Assembly: GCF_016583565.1 (NCBI RefSeq)
Contig: NZ_NRRF01000006.1
Span: forward strand, 92,758-156,757
Reading direction: 5' to 3'
Length of the DNA stretch: 64,000 nt
Source of the DNA: Thiocystis violacea
GTDB taxonomy: Bacteria; Pseudomonadota; Gammaproteobacteria; Chromatiales; Chromatiaceae
Below, in pieces: positions 26,363-34,238 of this stretch (positions are counted from its first letter, which is position 1; the number at the start of each line of letters is the position of its first letter). The position numbers were made by a program, and so were the translations under genes. The notes under the pieces were generated by a model. It saw only the letters and a list, made by a program, of their open reading frames with translations, was not told the origin of the DNA and did no database searches.

Positions 26363-27277
26363 ATGGACTCCGCAATCACGCACTCCGCAAGCTCGCCGAC
26401 CCATCCGCGCAGCTCACTCCCCAGCGCCATCGATGCGACACGCCATGACCTCGACACCGTGCAGGGTGGACGCATCCACTACTACGCCGACACCACGGCC
26501 ACCGGGCGCCCCCTGGTCCTGATCCACAGCATCAACGCGGCCCCCAGCGCCCGTGAGATGAAGCCGCTGTTCGAGCACTTTCGGACGCAGCGCCCCGTGT
26601 TCGCCCTCGACCTCCCAGGCTTCGGACACTCCGACCGTAGCAAGCGGCGGTATAGCCCGGAGCTGTTCGCGGGCACCATCGCGGAATTCCTCGACGCCGT
26701 CGTCAAAGAGCCCGCTGATGTGGTTGCCTACTCGCTCGGCTGCGAGTTCTCGGCACGCGTCGCCGTCGAAAAACCAGAGCGGATCACCTCGCTGGCGCTG
26801 ATTTCGCCGACGGGCTTCAACGTCAGGAAAATGCCGACGGGCGCCGCCGCCGAGCGCGCCTACAAGTTCCTCAGCGTTCCCTTCCTCAATGATGGACTCT
26901 TCGGTCTGCTGACGACCCGTCCGAGCATCAAGTTCTTCTACAACCAGGCGTTCGAGGGCCAGCCGCCGGTCGAACTCATCGACTATGCCTACGCCACCAC
27001 GCACCAGCCTGGGGCCAAGAACGCACCACTGTACTTCCTGTCGGGCCAGCTGTTCACCGCGCATGCCGGCGACCGGCTCTACGACAAGGTGACGCAGCCG
27101 GTGCTCGTGCTCTACGACAAGGACCCGAATATCGACTTCCACGAGCTGCCCGACTTCCTGGGCCGCCACCCGAACTGGCGCGCCGAGCGCATCGCGCCAA
27201 CCAGCGGCATGCCGCAGTGGGAGAAGCCCGCCGAAACGGCCAACGCCATCACCCGGTTCTGGGAGAGCCTCGGATAG
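26363..27277 (+). CDS. alpha/beta hydrolase upstream of menF
   Basis: This 304-residue alpha/beta-fold protein has the strand-loop LVLIHSINAAPSAREM and the block RPVFALDLPGFGHSD. The nucleophile elbow is VVAYSLGCEFSARVA, with serine. The C-terminal region where the catalytic histidine normally sits reads APTSGMPQWEKPAETANAI, with no histidine. It precedes the menaquinone genes by 103 bases in the same direction, so it could stand in for MenH (SHCHC synthase), but the missing histidine argues against a standard triad. Similar proteins exist as general hydrolases, so function stays open. The start used lies at 26363; the conserved fold begins near residue 30. Confidence 0.7.
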   Translation: MDSAITHSASSPTHPRSSLPSAIDATRHDLDTVQGGRIHYYADTTATGRPLVLIHSINAAPSAREMKPLFEHFRTQRPVFALDLPGFGHSDRSKRRYSPELFAGTIAEFLDAVVKEPADVVAYSLGCEFSARVAVEKPERITSLALISPTGFNVRKMPTGAAAERAYKFLSVPFLNDGLFGLLTTRPSIKFFYNQAFEGQPPVELIDYAYATTHQPGAKNAPLYFLSGQLFTAHAGDRLYDKVTQPVLVLYDKDPNIDFHELPDFLGRHPNWRAERIAPTSGMPQWEKPAETANAITRFWESLG

Positions 27278-27379
27278 AATCGCCGGATCGCCATCGAGAC
27301 CGTCGCGGGTCGCATGCGCAGCCAATGGCTGCATCGCATGCGATCCGCCGCTCCTGAGCCCCGCCCGAGCCAGCCACTC

Positions 27380-28768
27380 ATGCTTCAACCGCTCCAAGTC
27401 CTCGAGCAGGTCAAGGCCCGCCTGCGTGAAACCATCGGCACGCTGCCGCTGGGGTCTGAGACGGGATACGCCTCCTTGATCCTCGAGCTGCCACATGGTC
27501 TGTTCGCCGCGCCGGACATCCCTGGACCGCGCTTCCACTTCGCCAACAACCACCGCGGCGAGCTGCGTGCCGGCTATGGCGTCGCCGGGGAATGGCAAGC
27601 CGAAGGCGCGCAGCGCCTCGAGATCCTGCGGGGCGCGGCCCGCGCAGTCATCGCCGATTGGCAGCAATCCGACCCGGACGAGACCGGCTTCACCGGATTC
27701 GGCATGCTCGGCTTCGCCGCCTCTCCCCAGCCCGCCAAGACGGCGGACGGCGGAGATCTGCCGAACGCCATGTTCTGGCTCCCCGAGCTGGCACTCTGCT
27801 CCCAAGGCTCCCAGGGGGCGCTGATCCTGACGAGCCGCACGGCGGTCGAGCAGGATTGGCTGCTCAAGCACTGGGAGACATGGCTGGACCGCGTCGTGCC
27901 GCTCCTGGACCTCCCCGCGCTGGACCCGCTGACGCCCGCCCACATGGAGCCCGGCGACAGTGCCCCAGGGCTCGAGGCGTGGCGCGAACTCGTCCTCTCC
28001 GCCCTGGATGAGATCGACGAGGAGCGCTTCGAGAAGGTCGTCGTCTGTCGCCGGCTCAGACTGCGGGGGCACAGACGCTTTGATCTCACCCGGCTCAATG
28101 CCGCCCTGAGCTACCTCTTTCCGTCCTGCGAGGTGGTGAACATCCGCCGCCACGCCAACAGCTTCGTTGCCGCCACCCCCGAGCGGCTCTTCACCCAGAA
28201 GCGCGACCGCATCGAGGCGGACGCCATCGCCGGAACCGCCTGCCGGGCCGAGGATTCGGAGGTCGATGCCCAGATCACGGCGGACCTCCAGATCTGCGAG
28301 AAGAACCTGCGCGAGCACCGCGTCGTGGCCGAGGCGGTGAGCGAGGCCCTGAGCCATTGCTGCCGCCACCTGGAACCGCCGGACGGCCCCCGGATCATGC
28401 AGCTCAACAACGCGCAGCACCTCTGGAGTCTCGTGCGAGGCGAGCTGAAGCCCGGCGTGGATGTCTTCGAGCTGGCCGAGCGGCTTCACCCGACCCCGGC
28501 CACCAATGGTCAGCCACGGCGCGCGGCACAGACCTGGCTCGGCGAGCACGAGCCCTTCGAGCGCGGCTGGTACACGGGCGCGGCCGGCATCGTCGAGCCC
28601 GACCTCACCGGCGAACTCTGGGTGCTGCTGCGCTGCGCGCGCATCCAAGACCGGGTCGCCGAGCTCTATGCGGGCGCCGGCATCGTCGCCGGATCGGACC
28701 CCTTGAGCGAATGGCAGGAAACCGAGCACAAGCTCGCGGCCATGTCGACGGCCCTCCAGTTCGCTTGA
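27380..28768 (+). CDS. menF: isochorismate synthase
   Basis: MenF converts chorismate to isochorismate, the first committed step of menaquinone synthesis. The chorismate-binding enzyme fold is plain: FEKVVVCRRLRLRG, SFVAATPERLFTQKRDRIEADAIAGT, then RIMQLNNAQHLWSLVRGELK, HPTPATNGQPRRAAQTWL, ERGWYTGAAGIVE and LYAGAGIVAGSDPLSEWQET. These carry the Mg-binding glutamates and the final G-A-G-I-V motif. The length (462 residues) is normal. The ATG at 27380 (MLQPLQVLEQ) is preferred over the earlier frame opening. menD begins eight bases after the stop, so the two form one transcription unit. Confidence 0.92.
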   Translation: MLQPLQVLEQVKARLRETIGTLPLGSETGYASLILELPHGLFAAPDIPGPRFHFANNHRGELRAGYGVAGEWQAEGAQRLEILRGAARAVIADWQQSDPDETGFTGFGMLGFAASPQPAKTADGGDLPNAMFWLPELALCSQGSQGALILTSRTAVEQDWLLKHWETWLDRVVPLLDLPALDPLTPAHMEPGDSAPGLEAWRELVLSALDEIDEERFEKVVVCRRLRLRGHRRFDLTRLNAALSYLFPSCEVVNIRRHANSFVAATPERLFTQKRDRIEADAIAGTACRAEDSEVDAQITADLQICEKNLREHRVVAEAVSEALSHCCRHLEPPDGPRIMQLNNAQHLWSLVRGELKPGVDVFELAERLHPTPATNGQPRRAAQTWLGEHEPFERGWYTGAAGIVEPDLTGELWVLLRCARIQDRVAELYAGAGIVAGSDPLSEWQETEHKLAAMSTALQFA

Positions 28769-28775
28769 TACCCTG

Positions 28776-30563
28776 ATGGCAGACCAACAAGACCAGGGCT
28801 GCATCAACCTGAGGTGGGCGCTCGCGCTCATGGAGGGCCTGATCGGCGGCGGCATGCGCCAGCTCGTGATCTCGCCCGGCTCGCGCTCGACGCCGCTGGT
28901 GCTCGCCGCGCAGCGGCTGCCCGCGCTGGAGCTGACCATCGTCCTGGACGAGCGCAGCGCGGCCTTCTTCGCGCTCGGAGCCGCGCTGGCCTCCGATCGC
29001 CCCGTGGGGCTCGTCTGCACCTCCGGCAGCGCGCCCGCGCATTGGCTTCCCGCCGTCATCGAGGCATCAGAGTCCGAGATCCCGCTGATCCTGCTCTCGG
29101 CGGATCGCCCGCCCGAGCTGCGCGGCTGGGGCGCGAACCAGACCATCGACCAGACAGGGCTCTTCGCTGGCTACGTCCGCGAGTTCCGGGATCCCGGCCC
29201 GGCGGAAGACACCCCGGCAGGGCTGAAGATGATCCGCACGCTCGGCCTGCGCGCCGCCGCGAACAGCCTGGGTCAGCCGCCAGGCCCGGTGCATCTCAAT
29301 CTGCCCTTCCGCGAGCCCTTGGTGCCAGGTCCAGACTGTGCTGTCTTCGCCCGCGGCGAACCCAGCTCCGCGACGACCCCGGAAACCCAGCGATCAGACG
29401 GCACAGCAAGCCGGCCGCGCAGGCCGGAGTGGTCATGGTCGACTGGCGCCGTTCCAGCGGACACACCGCCCCTCGCGTCCGGCCGAGGCATCATCTGCTG
29501 CGGGCCTGGCGCCTGGACCGCGCATGCCGCCGCAGACCTGTGGGCATGCGCCGCGCGGCGCGACCTTCCGGTCCTGTGCGATCCCCTGAGCGGTCTGCGC
29601 TCCGGGCCGGCTGGCCCGCATCGCATCACCCGCTACGACAGCTTCCTGCGCAACCCTGGGGCCGCGGCGGCAGTGCGGCCGGACTGGGTCCTGCGCTTCG
29701 GACGGGCGCCGGTCTCAAAGACCCTGATGAGCTGGCTTGCAGGCATCCCGACCGTGCTGATCGACGCGGGCGAACGCTGGAGCGATCCGAATCACGACGT
29801 CAGCTGGCGAATCCCGGCCGAGCCAGCCACCGTCTGCCGCTGGCTGGCGTGGGCGGATCGGGCGGCACCTCAGAGCGGATCCGCCGCAGCCGACTGGATG
29901 CGCCGATGGACGAGAGTCGAGGCGCACGTCGACCAGTTCGCGACTCGCTACATGGAGCAGGCCCCATGGTGCGAGGCCCATGTGATCACGGACCTATTGG
30001 CGTTGCTGCCCGGGGGCGAGGGCCTGCTCTGCGCCAACTCGATGCCGATCCGGCAGCTGGACACCTGGTCGGGAAGCCGGGAATCGCGCCTCGCGGTCTT
30101 CGGCAATCGCGGCGCAAGCGGCATCGACGGGCAGACCTCGACACTCGCCGGACTGAACGCGGGCGGCGTGCCCACCACGGGGCTGCTCGGCGATCTCTCC
30201 TTCCTGCACGACCTGAGCGGACTGCAGCTCATGCGGCACCTGCCCAGACCCTGCATCGTCATCAACAACGGCGGGGGGCGCATCTTTGACTACCTGCCGC
30301 AGCATGGGCTACCCGGTTTCGAGGCACTCTGGCGCACCCCGGTCGATGTCGACCTGCGCCGACTGATCGAGCCGTTCGGGTTGGCGCATCGCTCGGTCTC
30401 CAATGGCGCGGACTTCCGAGAGGCCATGCGCGCCGCCTTGGAGGCGCGTCGAACGCACCCAAGGGGACAGGTCATTGAGGTGCATGTCGACGCCGACCTC
30501 AGCCGCCAGTTGCACCAAGGGTTCTGGGCCGCGCTGAGAGACGCCGAGTTTGGCGTCGCTTGA
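28776..30563 (+). CDS. menD: SEPHCHC synthase (2-succinyl-5-enolpyruvyl-6-hydroxy-3-cyclohexene-1-carboxylate synthase)
   Basis: MenD is a thiamine-diphosphate enzyme that adds a succinyl-semialdehyde unit from 2-oxoglutarate to isochorismate. Family blocks are clear: MRQLVISPGSRSTPLVLAA, LTIVLDERSAAFFALGAAL, GLVCTSGSAPAHWLPAVIEAS and LLSADRPPELRGWGANQTIDQ. Near the C-terminus come SMPIRQLDTW, FGNRGASGIDGQTSTLAGL and the cofactor motif GDLSFLHDLSGL...IVINNGGGRIFDYLP. It is 595 residues, slightly longer than the usual 550-560. The region around residues 205-235, a serine/arginine-rich linker, may be a local expansion. It is closely coupled to menF. Confidence 0.94.
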   Translation: MADQQDQGCINLRWALALMEGLIGGGMRQLVISPGSRSTPLVLAAQRLPALELTIVLDERSAAFFALGAALASDRPVGLVCTSGSAPAHWLPAVIEASESEIPLILLSADRPPELRGWGANQTIDQTGLFAGYVREFRDPGPAEDTPAGLKMIRTLGLRAAANSLGQPPGPVHLNLPFREPLVPGPDCAVFARGEPSSATTPETQRSDGTASRPRRPEWSWSTGAVPADTPPLASGRGIICCGPGAWTAHAAADLWACAARRDLPVLCDPLSGLRSGPAGPHRITRYDSFLRNPGAAAAVRPDWVLRFGRAPVSKTLMSWLAGIPTVLIDAGERWSDPNHDVSWRIPAEPATVCRWLAWADRAAPQSGSAAADWMRRWTRVEAHVDQFATRYMEQAPWCEAHVITDLLALLPGGEGLLCANSMPIRQLDTWSGSRESRLAVFGNRGASGIDGQTSTLAGLNAGGVPTTGLLGDLSFLHDLSGLQLMRHLPRPCIVINNGGGRIFDYLPQHGLPGFEALWRTPVDVDLRRLIEPFGLAHRSVSNGADFREAMRAALEARRTHPRGQVIEVHVDADLSRQLHQGFWAALRDAEFGVA

Positions 30564-31001
30564 GCCGCAAGACCGCGGCACGACTCGCCGCGCCCGGACG
30601 ACCTCGGGACCCTTGCGCGACTAGTCCAACTGACTAAAATGGGCCAATCACCGAGCCGGGGGTGTCTCGCCGCGATCGCCACCTGAACGCTTGCTGTCTG
30701 GCTCTCGATCACACGCGCACCTCGTTGAAGTCGCCTACCTCCTCACCGCCTGCCCCGAGCCCAACGACACCATCGAGCCCAACGACACCATGTTTCTGGC
30801 ACGCGCCGACACGACCCAAGCCGAGCTGATCGGCTCAAGCGCACCGCACTCGACGCACAGGCATCCTAGCCCCATGATGCCGCCCGCCGCTTTCCTGGCG
30901 AGGATCCGCTGACGTCGAGCGGAGATTCTTCGCCACAGTCGCCCAGCGGACGACCGAGGGCACCGGAGCCTCAGGGCACCTTTTCAGAACGAGGTTCACA
31001 C
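30564..31001. other. intergenic region between menD and menB with an 18-bp tandem duplication
   Basis: No gene is supported, although a 73-codon frame is open. Two perfect adjacent copies of CGAGCCCAACGACACCAT occupy 30756-30773 and 30774-30791. The gap separates menB from the menF-menD pair, so menB probably has its own promoter, which I could not pinpoint. Confidence 0.45.
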
Positions 31002-31868
31002 GTGCAAGCAGACCCCAAGCCGCGCCTCTCCGAGACCGGAGCCGACCCCATCCACTGGGAAACGCCGGCGGATTGCGCCTATACGGACATCCTCTACCAG
31101 CACGCCGAGCACATCGCGAAGATCACCATCAACCGGCCCGAGGTGCGCAACGCCTTTCGCCCGCAGACGGTGCGCGAGCTGATCGATGCCTTCCATCGGG
31201 CGCACATGGACTCCGAGATCGGGGTCATCATCCTCACCGGCGCGGGCGACCTAGCCTTTTGCTCGGGTGGAGACCAGCGGATCCGAGGCCATGAGGGCTA
31301 CAAGGACGAGTCCGGCATCGAGCACCTGAACGTGCTGGAGCTGCAGCGCCAGATCCGCACCCTGCCCAAGCCCGTGGTCGCCATGGTCGCCGGCTACGCC
31401 ATCGGCGGGGGCCATGTGCTGCATCTCATCTGCGACCTGACCATCGCCGCCGACAATGCCCGCTTCGGACAGACCGGCCCCAAGGTCGGGAGCTTCGACG
31501 GCGGCTTTGGCGCCGGCCTCATGGCACGTACCGTCGGCCTCAAGAAGGCCAAGGAGATCTGGTTCCTCTGCCGCCAGTACGACGCGCAGGAGGCACTGGA
31601 CATGGGCCTGGTGAACACCGTCGTTCCGCTCTCCGAGCTGGAGACGGTCACCGTCGACTGGTGCCGCCAGATGAACCGCCTCTCGCCAACGGCGTTGCGC
31701 GTGCTCAAATCCGCCTTCAACGCGGATACGGACGGACTCGCGGGCATCCAAGAGCTGGCCGGCAACGCCACGGCCCTCTTCTACACCACGACAGAGGGGC
31801 AGGAGGGCCGAAACGCCTTCCTCGAAAAGCGCGAGCCGGACTTCCACCAATTCCCCCGGCGGCCTTGA
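31002..31868 (+). CDS. menB: 1,4-dihydroxy-2-naphthoyl-CoA synthase
   Basis: MenB cyclises o-succinylbenzoyl-CoA to 1,4-dihydroxy-2-naphthoyl-CoA. The crotonase fold is evident: [20 protein letters not shown], then the oxyanion segment [15 protein letters not shown]. The key MenB block [47 protein letters not shown] is present in order, followed by [22 protein letters not shown]. The C-terminal [14 protein letters not shown] is typical. The start is a GTG at 31002 preceded by GAGG. Nine perfect heptamers begin four bases after the stop. It lies apart from menF-D by 438 bases. Confidence 0.95.
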   Translation: MQADPKPRLSETGADPIHWETPADCAYTDILYQHAEHIAKITINRPEVRNAFRPQTVRELIDAFHRAHMDSEIGVIILTGAGDLAFCSGGDQRIRGHEGYKDESGIEHLNVLELQRQIRTLPKPVVAMVAGYAIGGGHVLHLICDLTIAADNARFGQTGPKVGSFDGGFGAGLMARTVGLKKAKEIWFLCRQYDAQEALDMGLVNTVVPLSELETVTVDWCRQMNRLSPTALRVLKSAFNADTDGLAGIQELAGNATALFYTTTEGQEGRNAFLEKREPDFHQFPRRP

Positions 31869-31871
31869 GTT

Positions 31872-31934
31872 CAGTTGGCAGTTGGCAGTTGGCAGTTGGC
31901 AGTTGGCAGTTGGCAGTTGGCAGTTGGCAGTTGG
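31872..31934 (+). repeat. nine perfect tandem copies of a heptamer (CAGTTGG)
   Basis: Reading from 31872, the unit CAGTTGG is repeated nine times without a single mismatch, ending at 31934, right after the menB stop codon. It resembles the short tandemly repeated heptamers (STRR) of cyanobacteria. Perfect identity implies recent slippage and likely length variation between strains. Confidence 0.95.
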
Positions 31935-32074
31935 AGTCTAGTGGCTCCGGCGACCTACACAAGCGAAACAGCGCCCATCCGCTGGCGGCGGTGCTGGATT
32001 GCCATTGCGGCCGCGCCAGCACGAGCAGACTGAATTCGGTGATTTCCGGGAAACGACAGACCAACGGCACCGAT

Positions 32075-32235
32075 CGCGTAGGATGGGCAAAGCCCGCGCG
32101 ATGCGCTTCGCCCGGAGCCCCGAGGATCGACGGGCGTGCCCATCATCCCAGCGCAATACCTTGCAGGATGGGCACGTCCGTCCAGCGCCGAGGTCAAGCT
32201 CAAGCCCCGAGCGCGGACTTTGCCCATCCTACCGC
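32075..32235. repeat. nested palindromic repeat element (REP/MITE-like)
   Basis: Outer arms GTAGGATGGGCAAAG at 32078-32092 and CTTTGCCCATCCTAC at 32218-32232 are a perfect 15-bp inverted pair. Inside lies a second inverted pair (GGGCGTGCCCATCATCC near 32131-32147 and GGATGGGCACGTCC near 32166-32179). Elements beginning GTAGGATGGGCAAAG are widespread in gammaproteobacteria, as I recall. It fills most of the gap before menA and could fold into a long hairpin in RNA. Confidence 0.75.
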
Positions 32236-32262
32236 CCTGACAACTGAAACCCGAATCCCGGA

Positions 32263-33183
32263 ATGACCGAAGCACAACAGATCACGATGCCCGACCCCAC
32301 CCCAGAGACCCCGCCGCTGCTCGCGCGCTGGGTCGCGGCGGCACGCCCCAAGACCCTGCCCTTGACGCTGGCCCCAGTGATCGCCGGCATCGGGCTCGCG
32401 ATCGCGGAGACCGGATCCCTGGCACCTTGGGTCGCGCTCTGCACCCTGGTCGCCGCGGTCGCCATCCAGATCGGGACCAATCTCCACAACGATGCCGCGG
32501 ACTTCGAGCGCGGCACGGACACGGAGGATCGGGTAGGACCCCCGCGCGCAACGGCGCAGGGCTGGCTCTCGGCGGGTCAGGTCAAGCTCGCCGCGCACCT
32601 CATGTTCGCCCTCGCCTTCCTGATCGGCCTGGCACTCTTGGCGCGTGGCGGCCTGCCCATTCTGTCGATCGGCCTGGCCTCGCTCGCGGCGGGCTACGCC
32701 TACACCAGCGGTCCACGACCCATCGCCTACGGACCCTTCGGCGAGCTCTATGTCCTGCTCTTCTTCGGCATGGCGGCCGTCGGCGGAACCTACTATCTGC
32801 AAACGCTCAGCTTTGGTTGGACGCCGCTGCTGACCGGCATCGCGCTGGGCTTGCCGGCGGCCGCCGTGCTCCTGATCAACAATTATCGGGATCTGGAGAC
32901 GGACACCGCCGCCGGGCGCAGAACGCTCTGTTACTACCTCGGCCGGCCGCGCGCCAGATACCTCTATGTGCTGCTGCTGATCGCCCCCGTCGCCATGCTC
33001 ATGTTCAGCGGCCTGCCTGGCGTGACCTGGACGCTGCTGGCCGCCTTGCCAGTCGCCGCCGTCCTGAGCCTGCGGCTGTTGCGCGGCGCGCGCGCCGCGG
33101 AGCTCAACACGCAGCTGGCGAGAACGGCTCAATATCAGGCCCTGCTGGTCGCCCTCATGCTGCTTGGATTCGTCATCCGCTGA
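32263..33183 (+). CDS. menA: 1,4-dihydroxy-2-naphthoate polyprenyltransferase
   Basis: MenA is a UbiA-family membrane prenyltransferase that attaches the isoprenoid tail to dihydroxynaphthoate. Both aspartate-rich substrate motifs are visible: NLHNDAADFERGTDTEDR (about residues 74-91) and NNYRDLETDTAAGRRT (about 206-221). Eight to nine hydrophobic segments follow the usual pattern, starting at TLPLTLAPVIAGIGLAIAE. It is 306 residues. An internal ATG at 32287 (MPDPTPET) is an alternative start. menC begins six bases after its stop. Confidence 0.94.
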   Translation: MTEAQQITMPDPTPETPPLLARWVAAARPKTLPLTLAPVIAGIGLAIAETGSLAPWVALCTLVAAVAIQIGTNLHNDAADFERGTDTEDRVGPPRATAQGWLSAGQVKLAAHLMFALAFLIGLALLARGGLPILSIGLASLAAGYAYTSGPRPIAYGPFGELYVLLFFGMAAVGGTYYLQTLSFGWTPLLTGIALGLPAAAVLLINNYRDLETDTAAGRRTLCYYLGRPRARYLYVLLLIAPVAMLMFSGLPGVTWTLLAALPVAAVLSLRLLRGARAAELNTQLARTAQYQALLVALMLLGFVIR

Positions 33184-33188
33184 CGCTG

Positions 33189-34238
33189 GTGATCGATCGA
33201 CTCCTCATCCATCCCTATGATCTGCCGCTGCGGCGTCCCTGGGAAAGCGCCCGAGGCGGATTCGAGCGACGCCGCGGACTGGTGCTGCAAGTCTGGGCGG
33301 ATGGTCTGCGCGGATTCGGCGACTGCGCCCCCCTCCCGGCGGCCGGCACGGAGGACCTGGAGCAGGCAACACAAGCACTGGCCGACATCCAGGCGTCGTC
33401 ATTGAGGGGCGCGAAGCCCGAAACGCTGCTGGAACAGGTCGGCGCCGCGCTGAGTTCGGCACCAGCCGCGCGCTTCGCCTTGGAGTGCGCCCTGCTGGAC
33501 CTGATCAGCCAAGGCGCCCGCACCTCGCTCAGACATCTTCTCCGCGCCGACGCCAAGGATCGCGTGCCCGTCAACGTCATGGCGGGCACGCTCTCCTCGC
33601 TCACCCCGGCCGCAATCGCGCTGCACTACGAGCGGGGCTTCCGCGTGCTGAAGATCAAGGTCGGACAGGAGGCGCCGCGGACCGAGCTGACACGGCTGGA
33701 GGGCCTCACGCCCCATGTCCCGCCCGACATGGGCTTGCGGCTGGATGCCAACGGCGCCTGGGATCTCAAGGACGCCGAGCGTATGCTCGGCGCGCTCGCC
33801 AGGCTCCCGATCGAGTCGCTGGAAGAGCCGCTGCGCGACCCGACGTCGGTCCGACTCGCCAGGCTTCAGTCCGGCGTCCCCTTCCCCCTGGCGCGGGACG
33901 AATCCTTGCGCGCCTTGCCGCCCGACACGGATCCCGCAAGCCTTGGCGTGCGCCGTCTGGTGCTCAAGCCCGCCGCCATCGGCGGGCTCGGGCGAACCCT
34001 GGACCTGGCGCGCACCGCCATGGCCGCGGGTCTCGAGGTGGTGGTGACCAGCCTGGTCGAAACGGCCGCCGGACTCTGGCCGACGGCACAGCTCGCCGCC
34101 GCGACGGGCAGCTCTGTCCCGCACGGACTCGCCACCTCCGATTGGCTGGCGCAGGACCTCGGCATGGCGCCGACGCCGCGAGACGGCTTCATTCACCTTC
34201 CATTGACGGCCGGATCGGGCTTTATCCCCAACGCATGA
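33189..34238 (+). CDS. menC: o-succinylbenzoate synthase
   Basis: MenC is an enolase-superfamily dehydratase that makes o-succinylbenzoate from SHCHC. All catalytic elements are seen: the acid-base lysines in RVLKIKVGQ, metal ligands D in GLRLDANGAWD, E in IESLEEPLRD and D in PLARDESLRAL, and the second catalytic lysine in LVLKPAAIGG. The start is inferred as GTG at 33189 (VIDRLLIHPYDLPLRRPW), six bases after menA, since no in-frame ATG fits. The frame continues upstream inside menA in another register and should not be used. Its TGA overlaps the next gene's ATG (ATGA). menE is absent from the window. Confidence 0.92.
   Translation: MIDRLLIHPYDLPLRRPWESARGGFERRRGLVLQVWADGLRGFGDCAPLPAAGTEDLEQATQALADIQASSLRGAKPETLLEQVGAALSSAPAARFALECALLDLISQGARTSLRHLLRADAKDRVPVNVMAGTLSSLTPAAIALHYERGFRVLKIKVGQEAPRTELTRLEGLTPHVPPDMGLRLDANGAWDLKDAERMLGALARLPIESLEEPLRDPTSVRLARLQSGVPFPLARDESLRALPPDTDPASLGVRRLVLKPAAIGGLGRTLDLARTAMAAGLEVVVTSLVETAAGLWPTAQLAAATGSSVPHGLATSDWLAQDLGMAPTPRDGFIHLPLTAGSGFIPNA

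Noticed and set aside
26414..29146. 910-codon open frame on the minus strand
   Set aside because: It runs antisense to the hydrolase, menF and the start of menD. The product is compositionally odd with no domain; GC-rich codon structure explains the absence of stops.
30691..30912. 73-codon frame between menD and menB
   Set aside because: It contains the 18-bp duplication but has no ribosome binding site or homology I can see.
31872..31934. CRISPR array
   Set aside because: The repeat is a 7-bp unit with no spacers; it is a simple tandem repeat.
32427..34238. 603-codon frame as a possible fusion protein
   Set aside because: Only the part from about 33189 is MenC; the upstream part is an out-of-frame reading of menA.
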